Source of the DNA: Candidatus Howiella intestinavium
GTDB taxonomy: Bacteria > Bacillota > Clostridia > Oscillospirales > Acutalibacteraceae
Length of the DNA stretch: 51,794 bases
NCBI GenBank assembly: GCA_904420585.1
Contig: CAJFVX010000064.1
Location: 1 to 51,794, forward strand
Direction of reading: 5' to 3'
A program made the translations under genes and the position numbers. Below, one piece after another: positions 8,414 to 15,361 of the stretch. Position 1 is the stretch's first letter, and every line of letters starts with the position of its first letter. Below the pieces are notes generated by a model. The model made no database searches and was not told where the DNA came from. It saw only the letters and a program-made list of their open reading frames with translations.

Positions 8414-9307
8414 ATGAAAAATCTCCAGAGGAGACAGAGGCGGATGGACAGCCGCTCCAAAACCTTTCTTTGCATTATCATCCCCATTGTTCTGCTCTTT
8501 TTCATCTTCAACACCCTGGCCCTTATCCAGGGTTTCGGCTACAGCCTGACCAACTTTCGGGGCTACGGCAGCTTTGACTTCGTGGGCCTGCGTAACTACA
8601 TCGACCTTTTCACCGACCCAAGAGTTGGCCGGTCGTACCTTTTCACCTTCGGCTTTGCCGTGGCCTGCACCATCCTGGTCAACATCATCAGCATGCTGCT
8701 GGCCATGGGGCTTACCAGCCGCATCAAGGGAAAAAGCGCCCTGCGGGCCATCTACTTCCTGCCCAACATCTTGGGCGCTCTGGTCATCGGCTATGTCTTT
8801 AACTTCTTTTACACCTATATCCTGCCGGCCATCGGGGAGGCCATCCACAGCGGATTTTTAAGCCACAGCCTGCTGGCCAATCCCAAAACCGCCTGGTTTG
8901 CCCTGGTCATCTGCGTGGCCTGGCAGTCCATCGCCATGAATACCCTCATCTATATTTCCGGCCTGCAAAATGTGCCGGAGGATGTGTACGAGGCGGGGGC
9001 CATCGATGGGGCCACCGGTTTTAAGCGGTTCAGGAATATCACCTTCCCGCTGATAATGCCCTATTTTACCATCAACATGGTGCTGAGCATGAAAAACTAC
9101 CTGATGGTCTTCGACCAGGTGGTATCCCTCACCGGCGGCGGCCCGGCCCAGAGTACCGAGTCCATCTCCTACCTGATTTATAACAACGGCCTGAAGGGCG
9201 GGGCCTTCGGCTTCCAGAGCGCCAACGCGGTTGTCTTCTTCCTGCTTATCGTGGTGGTCTCGGTGGTGCAGATGAAGATTTTAAGCAGAAGGGAGGAGCA
9301 GCTATGA
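8414..9307 (+). CDS. ABC sugar permease, MsmF/UgpA type
   Basis: 297 residues with six predicted membrane helices, the first at about residues 17-40 (FLCIIIPIVLLFFIFNTLAL). The cytoplasmic EAA loop that docks the ATPase reads EAGAIDGATGFKRFRNITFP near residue 195. The start is ATG 8414, one base after the stop of the binding-protein gene, with AAAGGAGGGAG upstream. An earlier in-frame ATG at 8384 lies inside the preceding gene and has no ribosome site. It pairs with the next permease to form the channel. Confidence 0.92.
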   Translation: MKNLQRRQRRMDSRSKTFLCIIIPIVLLFFIFNTLALIQGFGYSLTNFRGYGSFDFVGLRNYIDLFTDPRVGRSYLFTFGFAVACTILVNIISMLLAMGLTSRIKGKSALRAIYFLPNILGALVIGYVFNFFYTYILPAIGEAIHSGFLSHSLLANPKTAWFALVICVAWQSIAMNTLIYISGLQNVPEDVYEAGAIDGATGFKRFRNITFPLIMPYFTINMVLSMKNYLMVFDQVVSLTGGGPAQSTESISYLIYNNGLKGGAFGFQSANAVVFFLLIVVVSVVQMKILSRREEQL

Positions 9308-10158
9308 GCCGCAGAAAATCCGCTGTCCGGGCCGGCCGGCCCACCAATATTCCGGTCACCATCCTGATGATTCTCGGCACCCTGACAGTTTTCTTTCCCT
9401 TATATATGACCGTCATCATCGCCTTCAAGCAGCCTTCTGAAATGACCAACGACGTGGCCGGGGCCCTGACGCCCCCCTCCACCTGGAGCTTTGAAAATTT
9501 CGCCGAGGCCATGCGGATTACCGACTTCTGGCATACCCTTGGCAACAGCCTGCTCATCACCGGCTGTACGGTGCTGCTGGCCATCCTGATCCACTCCCTG
9601 GCCGGCTATGCCATCGGGCGGAATATGCAGAAGCGGGGCTATAAATTCCTCTATTTCTATATCGTCAGCGGCATGTTTGTGCCCTTTGCCATCCTTATGC
9701 TGCCTCTGGTCAAGCAGACGGCCATGCTGGGCCTGGCCAACCGGCTGGGCGTCATCATCCTGTATGTAGTTTTCTATCTGCCCATCAACCTGATGCTGTA
9801 TGTGGGGTACCTGAAAAGTATCCCCCTATCCCTGGAGGAGGCCGCCAGCATCGACGGGGCCAGCACCTGGATGACCTACTGGCGGGTCATCTTCCCCCTG
9901 ATGAAGCCCATGCACGCCACCGTGGCCGTACTCACCGCCCTGGGCACCTGGAACGATGTGATGATGCCCCTGGTCATGCTCAGCGGCACCGGCCAGAACA
10001 CCCTGCCCATCGCCCAGCTGAATTTCCAGACCCAGTTCGGCACCAACTACAATCTGGCCTTTGCGTCCTATCTGCTGGCCCTTATCCCCATTATCATCTT
10101 CTATATCATCTGCCAGAAGCAGATTATCAAGGGCGTTGTCAACGGCGCGGTGAAATAG
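9304..10158 (+). CDS. ABC sugar permease, MsmG/UgpE type
   Basis: 284 residues with six predicted membrane helices. The EAA loop reads EEAASIDGASTWMTYWRVIF near residue 180. The start overlaps the previous stop by four bases (ATGA), with GGGAGGAG upstream, indicating translational coupling. No ATP-binding subunit is encoded in this operon or elsewhere in the window. Such importers often share one general MsmK/MalK-type ATPase encoded at a distance. Confidence 0.92.
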   Translation: MSRRKSAVRAGRPTNIPVTILMILGTLTVFFPLYMTVIIAFKQPSEMTNDVAGALTPPSTWSFENFAEAMRITDFWHTLGNSLLITGCTVLLAILIHSLAGYAIGRNMQKRGYKFLYFYIVSGMFVPFAILMLPLVKQTAMLGLANRLGVIILYVVFYLPINLMLYVGYLKSIPLSLEEAASIDGASTWMTYWRVIFPLMKPMHATVAVLTALGTWNDVMMPLVMLSGTGQNTLPIAQLNFQTQFGTNYNLAFASYLLALIPIIIFYIICQKQIIKGVVNGAVK

Positions 10159-10167
10159 GGGGCGGAC

Positions 10168-11610
10168 ATGGAACTACAGAATAAAATTATGCTCATCACC
10201 TATGCGGACAGCCTGGGGAAAAACCTTTCGGAGCTGTCGGCCGCGTTGGACAAGTATTTTGCAAAGGCTATAGGCGGTCTGCACATCCTGCCCTTTTTCC
10301 CCTCCTCGGGGGACAGGGGTTTTGCCCCCACCCGGTACGATATGGTGGCTCCCGCTTTCGGGGACTTTTCGGACATCCGGGCCCTGTCAAAAAAATACTG
10401 TCTGATATTTGACTTTATGGTCAACCATATCTCCCGGCAGTCGGCGTATTTCAAAGACTATCTGAAAAAGGGGAAGGACAGCCCCTGGCGGGATTTATTT
10501 TTAGATTGGGACGCCTTCTGGCCGCCCGGCCGGCCCACGGCGGAGGATGTGGATGTCATCTACAAGCGCAAGCCCAAGGCCCCCGTGCAGGAGGTAACCT
10601 TTGCCGACGGAAGCAAAGGGAAGGTCTGGTGCACCTTTTCGGATGAACAAATCGATTTGGATGTGCGCACCGACGTCACCCGCTGCTTTATCGCCGACAC
10701 GATTGCCTCCATGTGCCAAAATGGCGCCGGCCTCATCCGGCTGGACGCCTTTGCCTACGCCGTCAAAAAGCCGGGCGCCAGCTGCTTTTTCGTGGAGCCG
10801 GAAATCTGGGAGCTGCTGGGATGGATAGGGAGCCTGGCCGCCCCATTGGGCGCGGCGCTTTTACCCGAGATTCACGAGCACTATTCCATCCAACTGAAGT
10901 TGGCGGAAAAAGGATACTGGGTCTATGACTTCGCCCTGCCCATGCTGGTGCTCCACGCCCTGTACACCGGCCGGGGCGACCGTCTGCGGCATTGGCTGGA
11001 CATCTGCCCCCGCCGGCAGTTTACCACCCTGGACACCCACGACGGCATCGGCGTGGTGGACGTGGCCGACCTGCTGACCCCGGAGGAAATCGACCAAACC
11101 AAGGAGCTGCTTTTCGCTAGGGGGGCCAACGTCAAGAAAAAGTATAACACGGCCGCCTACAACAATCTGGATATCTACCAAATCAACTGCACCTACTACA
11201 GCGCCCTGGGGGATAAGGACCAGGCCTATTTGTTGGCCCGGGCCATCCAGTTTTTTGCCCCCGGTATCCCCCAGGTGTACTATGTGGGCATGTTGGCTGG
11301 AAAGAATGACATCGAGTTGCTGGAACGCACCAAGGAAGGGCGGAACATCAACCGGCACGGGTATACCCTGGAAGAACTGGAGCGGGAAACCGCCCGGCCG
11401 GTGGTGCGGCAGCTATTGAATTTAATGGCCTTCCGCAATACTTGTCCCGCCTTTGCCCTGGACGGGGAAATAGAGACAACGGCGGAGGGCAGCCGGTTTT
11501 GCATCATCCGCCGGGCCGGCGGGGTCACCGCCCGGCTGGATGCGGATTTAAAAACCCACGCCTTTTCTGTTGAGGAGACCCGCGGCGGCGAAATACGTCG
11601 GGTGCTGTAA
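10168..11610 (+). CDS. gtfA: Sucrose phosphorylase family enzyme (GH13_18)
   Basis: 480 residues. The family phosphorolyses sucrose to glucose-1-phosphate and fructose in the cytoplasm. It is a GH13 barrel with nucleophile D193 (LIRLDAFAYAVKKPG), acid/base E234 (LLPEIHEH) and the HD pair H291/D292 (LDTHDGIGVVD), spaced as in known sucrose phosphorylases. QVYYVGMLAGKNDIELL matches the family's substrate loop region. After the alpha-galactosidase releases galactose from raffinose, this enzyme would consume the sucrose. Sucrose-6-phosphate or glucosylglycerate phosphorylases belong to the same subfamily and cannot be excluded by eye, but the neighbours favour sucrose. It is the last gene of the operon, with a terminator 18 bases downstream. 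Confidence 0.88.
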   Translation: MELQNKIMLITYADSLGKNLSELSAALDKYFAKAIGGLHILPFFPSSGDRGFAPTRYDMVAPAFGDFSDIRALSKKYCLIFDFMVNHISRQSAYFKDYLKKGKDSPWRDLFLDWDAFWPPGRPTAEDVDVIYKRKPKAPVQEVTFADGSKGKVWCTFSDEQIDLDVRTDVTRCFIADTIASMCQNGAGLIRLDAFAYAVKKPGASCFFVEPEIWELLGWIGSLAAPLGAALLPEIHEHYSIQLKLAEKGYWVYDFALPMLVLHALYTGRGDRLRHWLDICPRRQFTTLDTHDGIGVVDVADLLTPEEIDQTKELLFARGANVKKKYNTAAYNNLDIYQINCTYYSALGDKDQAYLLARAIQFFAPGIPQVYYVGMLAGKNDIELLERTKEGRNINRHGYTLEELERETARPVVRQLLNLMAFRNTCPAFALDGEIETTAEGSRFCIIRRAGGVTARLDADLKTHAFSVEETRGGEIRRVL

Positions 11611-11614
11611 AACA

Positions 11615-11661
11615 GAATATAAATATAACAAGCCGCTTCCCCGTATCCGGGAGGCGGCTTG
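11615..11661. terminator. Bidirectional terminator between converging operons
   Basis: CAAGCCGCTTCCC (11629-11641) pairs with GGGAGGCGGCTTG (11649-11661), with one G-T pair. On the minus strand the stem is followed by TTATATTTATATTC, so it best serves the GntR/ROK operon. On the plus strand it lies just past the phosphorylase stop and may also stop that operon. Confidence 0.75.
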
Positions 11662-11674
11662 CTGCGTCATGGAT

Positions 11675-12391
11675 CTATTTTACAATCTCGATGATAAAAC
11701 TGTTCCGGTCGGCGGGGTAGTAGTTTTCCGAATACTCGATGGGGCAGTTGTTTTCGTCGTACCCCACCGAGGAGATATAATGGCAGGGGGAACCGTCGGG
11801 CAGGCTGAAAAGGGCGGCTTTTTCCCCGTGCAATGCCTTGATTTCCAAAAAGCGAATGCCCCGCCGCACCTCCAGGCCGTGTTTTGCCAGGCAGTCATAG
11901 AAGGACTGGGTTTCAAAATCGTACTGGAATACATCGGGCACCAGGTCGAAGGGAAAATAGACGGTGGTCAAAATAATGGGCTTGGCATTCTCACCCTCCC
12001 AGATGGAACGCAGCCGCTGCAGCTTGACGGTTTTCCGGTCGGCCGGGATTCCCAGCTGCTCCTGTACCCGCTGGGACGGATAGGTCAGGCTGATTTCCAG
12101 CACCTTGGTGGCGGGCACCAGCCCCTTTTTCTCCATTTCGTAGTTGTAGCTTTCAATGAACTGGGTGTACTGCTGCAGTACCTTGGGCTTGGTTACAAAG
12201 CTGCCCTTGCCCCGGACCCGGCGGAGGTATCCGTCGCTGACCAGCATATTCAGCGCCTGCCGGACGGTGGGCCGGCTGACGCCGTACTTTGCGCTGATGT
12301 CTATTTCCTTGGGAATGCAGTCCCCCTCCTTGAGCCGGCCGGACTGGATGTCCTCCAGAAGGGCCTTGTATATCTTTGAATAGGAATGCAT
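11675..12391 (-). CDS. GntR family regulator, HutC/UTRA type
   Basis: 238 residues. An N-terminal winged helix-turn-helix (GDCIPKEIDISAKYGVSRPT then VRQALNMLVSDGYL) is followed by RGKGSFV and a UTRA effector domain (ETQSFYDCLAKHGLEV to the C-terminus) that usually binds a sugar phosphate. I chose ATG 12391 because AAAGGAG lies about 11 bases upstream. The codon 30 bases further 5' overlaps the preceding gene and has no ribosome site. It is co-transcribed behind the ROK kinase and divergent from the isomerase gene. A good candidate operator is the TATGT-N4-ACATA element at 13524. A mannose-6-phosphate-type effector is plausible but inferred. Confidence 0.92.
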   Translation of the reverse strand: MHSYSKIYKALLEDIQSGRLKEGDCIPKEIDISAKYGVSRPTVRQALNMLVSDGYLRRVRGKGSFVTKPKVLQQYTQFIESYNYEMEKKGLVPATKVLEISLTYPSQRVQEQLGIPADRKTVKLQRLRSIWEGENAKPIILTTVYFPFDLVPDVFQYDFETQSFYDCLAKHGLEVRRGIRFLEIKALHGEKAALFSLPDGSPCHYISSVGYDENNCPIEYSENYYPADRNSFIIEIVK

Positions 12392-12410
12392 AGGCGCGCT
12401 TTCTCCTTTC

Positions 12411-13322
12411 TCAGATTGCATAGGGGTCGGGAATCCGTTTTTCCAGCAGCAGGGGGAGGGCCTGCATAGCCCGCAGGGCGGAATCCTCCGAAATCCGCAG
12501 GCGGATGCCGGTTTTTGCCAGTTCTTTTTTCAGAGGCCCGATGAAAAGATGGGCGCTTTTGGCGATTTGCCCGCCTAAAAATACGGCTTCCGCATCGAAC
12601 CGGCGGGCATAGGGCGGCAGGGCCTCGGCCAGCTGCTGGCCGAAGGCAGCCCATATCTCCAAAGCGGGCCTATTTCCCTCTGCGGCTGCGGCGGCCAGTT
12701 CTTTCCCATCGGTGTCGGGACTGAATCCGCCGGCTTCCTCCATGAGCCGCCGCAGGCCAGCGGCCGAAATCCAGCCGTCCAGCGTACCGCCCTGGAAGGG
12801 TTCCCGGAAAAGCCAGCCGTCCTGCGGCACCCGGGGACCGGATTTTACCAGCCGTCCCTTTTCTACGAACCCGGAGCCCAGCCCCGTGCCCATACAGGCG
12901 AAGAGGGCGCGGCTGTAGTCTTTTCCGCCGCCCAGCCAGTATTCGCCCAGGGCATACAAATCCGCGTCGTTGGCAAAGCAGAGGGGCAGCCCCTGCAGGA
13001 AGGGGAGGCCTTGCAGGTAATCTCCCAGCGGGAAGCCGTATAAGCAGTCATACTTCCCGATGCCCTGCATCCGGCTGACGCCGCCGGCGTAGTCGAAGGG
13101 GCCGGGAAAGGCCAGCCCTACGCCGGCCAGGGTATAGCCGCTCTCGGCTGCCTGCCGGGCCCCGTCCTCCAGGATGGCGGCCAGATATTCCAGGAAAACC
13201 GGTCGGCTTTCCCTGGAATGGGAAGGGTATTTCCGTGAATTGTCCAGGGGGCGGTAATCTTCGGACAGCAGCGCCGCCTTGATTTCCGTACCGCCCACGT
13301 CCAGTGTGAGCCAGGCCCGCAT
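12411..13322 (-). CDS. ROK family sugar kinase without the zinc motif
   Basis: 303 residues. An ATP-dependent hexokinase-type protein: phosphate loop LDVGGTEIKAALL at residues 7-19, catalytic-region FANDADLYALGEYWLGG near residue 115, and the second ATP motif MGTGLGSGFV. The CxCGxxGCxE zinc cluster normally found after these motifs in ROK proteins is absent; the segment reads VPQDGWLFREPFQGGTLDGW instead. The start has GAGGTG 7 bases upstream. It lies 19 bases before the GntR gene in the same operon. Because it faces a mannose-6-phosphate isomerase gene, manno- or fructokinase activity is a sensible guess. ROK transcription factors have an extra N-terminal helix-turn-helix, which this lacks. 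Confidence 0.85.
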   Translation of the reverse strand: MRAWLTLDVGGTEIKAALLSEDYRPLDNSRKYPSHSRESRPVFLEYLAAILEDGARQAAESGYTLAGVGLAFPGPFDYAGGVSRMQGIGKYDCLYGFPLGDYLQGLPFLQGLPLCFANDADLYALGEYWLGGGKDYSRALFACMGTGLGSGFVEKGRLVKSGPRVPQDGWLFREPFQGGTLDGWISAAGLRRLMEEAGGFSPDTDGKELAAAAAEGNRPALEIWAAFGQQLAEALPPYARRFDAEAVFLGGQIAKSAHLFIGPLKKELAKTGIRLRISEDSALRAMQALPLLLEKRIPDPYAI

Positions 13323-13436
13323 AGCAGGACACCTCGTTTCTATCTATAGGATGGAATGAAGTGCGCTTTACTGATTGACAGATCATCACATGCTGCCGCA
13401 GTGTCTCTCATATTTTGTCAGATTTACCTCTACTTA

Positions 13437-13465
13437 TATATACCACGTCATTTTGAGAAGGTCAA
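13437..13465 (-). promoter_or_regulatory. Promoter of the ROK-GntR operon
   Basis: Read on the minus strand: TTGACC (13465-13460), 17 bases, TATATA (13442-13437). It lies about 115 bases before the kinase start at 13322. Confidence 0.65.
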
Positions 13466-13517
13466 TCGCTTATCAGGCTGCAAATCACAAAAAATATTTA
13501 CAAAACAGGAAATTGTG

Positions 13518-13546
13518 TTGACGTATGTCATTACATATGATAAGAT
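13518..13546 (+). promoter_or_regulatory. Promoter of the isomerase operon with inverted repeat in the spacer
   Basis: TTGACG (13518-13523), 17 bases, TAAGAT (13541-13546). The spacer contains TATGT-CATT-ACATA (13524-13537), a perfect 5-bp inverted repeat with a GT-N4-AC core, the usual form for GntR-family operators. It lies between the divergent ROK/GntR and isomerase transcripts, so control by the neighbouring GntR protein is likely (inference). Confidence 0.68.
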
Positions 13547-13609
13547 GCAACCAGAAAGATGGGAATCGTATAGCAATTTCCGGTTGATATTTATAGAAGA
13601 GGTGGAAAA

Positions 13610-15361
13610 ATGGCTTACATAAGCCCGTATAAGAACTACGATAAATTCCCGGAAAAGCGGATCGACTCTCCGCCCGGGTCGGCCTGCGAAGGATATGCGG
13701 CCATATGCCGCACGATCCTGGAAAAGGCGGCCGGCCGCGAAAAATGCATTGTGGCGGTGGACTGCTATCCGGGGGTGGACATGGCCGAGCTGACGGCGGG
13801 CCTTGGTGGGCTTTCCGCCGGGATGGTGGTCTACAGCGATGACTGCTTTATCCAGCCGGCAGACTTTACGGCCGCCATCCGGGATAACCTGACCGACGAC
13901 CGGGTATTCGGCCGCATGACCTGCCGGCGGCTGGAAGACTATCTGGACGAAGCCGCCGCCGAAGCCGCCCGCAGCCGTATTGCGGAGGCGACCGGACTTA
14001 TCCTGGTCATAGGCGTGGGCGCGGCCCTGCTGGCCCAACCGGATATATTGGTCTACGCCGACATGGCCCGGTGGGAGATCCAGACCCGCTATAAAGCCGG
14101 GGCGCCCAATTGGCGGTCGGACAATGGGGATGAGCCTTTTCTAAGCAAGGTAAAAAGGGGATATTTTGTTATCTGGCGTCTGGCCGACCGGCACAAGCGG
14201 GAACTCTTCGACCGCATGGACTTCCTTCTGGATACCAACCGGAGGGGCGAGCCGAAGATGATGACGGGTACCGTCTTCCGGCAGGCGCTGGAGACCTTTG
14301 CAAGGGAACCCTTCCGGCTGGTGCCCTACTTTGACCCGGGGGTCTGGGGCGGCCAGTGGATGAAAGGCATGCTGGATTTGCCCGACGGGCCGCCCAATTA
14401 CGCCTGGAGTTTCGATGGGGTGCCGGAGGAAAACAGCCTGTACGTCCGGGTAAACGGCATCCGGCTGGAAATCCCCGCCATGGATTTGGTGCTCTACCGG
14501 CCTGTGGAGCTGCTGGGCCCCAAGGTATTCGGCCGTTTCGGCGCCGAGTTCCCCATCCGATTCGATTTTCTGGACACCATGGGGGGCGGCAACCTGTCCC
14601 TGCAGGTGCATCCTTTGATTACCTACATACAGGAACGGTTCGGTATGCACTACACCCAGGATGAAAGCTATTATATTCTGGCGGCCGAGGAGGATGCCTG
14701 CGTCTACCTGGGCCTGAAAGAAGGGGTGGGCAAGGCGGCCATGGCGGCCGACCTATACCGGGCCCAGGCGGGGGAAATCCAGTTTCCGGCGGAAAAATAC
14801 GTCAACAAATTTCCGGCCAAGGTTCATGACCATTTCTCTATCCCGGCCGGCACCATACATTGTTCGGGCAAAAACGCCATGGTGCTGGAAATCAGCGCCA
14901 CGCCCTATATCTTCACCTTTAAGCTGTGGGATTGGGGCCGCGTAGGACTGGACGGCCTGCCCCGGCCCATCCATCTGGAGCACGGACTGAACAACATCCA
15001 GTGGGACAGGACGACCGGGTGGGTGCGGGAAAACCTGGTGGGGCAGGTGGAATCCCTGCCGGCGCCGGAAGGCGTTACAGCCCAGCGGACAGGCCTGCAG
15101 GAACGGGAGTTTATCGAGACTATCCGGCACCGTTCGGCCGGGAAGGTGCTGCACGAACGGGGCGGCAGCGTCCATGTACTCAATCTGGTGGAAGGGGGAG
15201 AGGCCGTAGTGGAAAGCCCCGACGGCCGGTTCGACCCCTTTGTGGTACACTATGCGGAAACCTTTATCCTGCCGGAAATAGCCGGCCCCTATACCATACG
15301 CCCTTATGGAATCAGCGAGGGCAGGGAGGTTGTCACCATACAGGCCAAGGTGCGGGTATGA
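13610..15361 (+). CDS. Class I mannose-6-phosphate isomerase with N-terminal kinase-like domain
   Basis: 583 residues. The C-terminal 350 residues form a class I phosphomannose isomerase: PYFDPGVWGGQWMK, then LDTMGGGNLSLQVHP with zinc ligands Q332 and H334, then YTQDESYYILAAEE and PAGTIHCSGKN. It would interconvert mannose-6-phosphate and fructose-6-phosphate. Residues 1-220 resemble a uridine-kinase-type P-loop fold (CIVAVDCYPGV, VVYSDDCF, LVYADMARWEIQTR), but the GxxGxGK(S/T) loop is missing, so nucleotide phosphorylation is unlikely. Single-domain isomerases are about 300-390 residues. The start has AGAGGTGG upstream. It is followed after 49 bases by the GH38-related gene and faces a sugar kinase, fitting mannose catabolism. 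Confidence 0.86.
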   Translation: MAYISPYKNYDKFPEKRIDSPPGSACEGYAAICRTILEKAAGREKCIVAVDCYPGVDMAELTAGLGGLSAGMVVYSDDCFIQPADFTAAIRDNLTDDRVFGRMTCRRLEDYLDEAAAEAARSRIAEATGLILVIGVGAALLAQPDILVYADMARWEIQTRYKAGAPNWRSDNGDEPFLSKVKRGYFVIWRLADRHKRELFDRMDFLLDTNRRGEPKMMTGTVFRQALETFAREPFRLVPYFDPGVWGGQWMKGMLDLPDGPPNYAWSFDGVPEENSLYVRVNGIRLEIPAMDLVLYRPVELLGPKVFGRFGAEFPIRFDFLDTMGGGNLSLQVHPLITYIQERFGMHYTQDESYYILAAEEDACVYLGLKEGVGKAAMAADLYRAQAGEIQFPAEKYVNKFPAKVHDHFSIPAGTIHCSGKNAMVLEISATPYIFTFKLWDWGRVGLDGLPRPIHLEHGLNNIQWDRTTGWVRENLVGQVESLPAPEGVTAQRTGLQEREFIETIRHRSAGKVLHERGGSVHVLNLVEGGEAVVESPDGRFDPFVVHYAETFILPEIAGPYTIRPYGISEGREVVTIQAKVRV

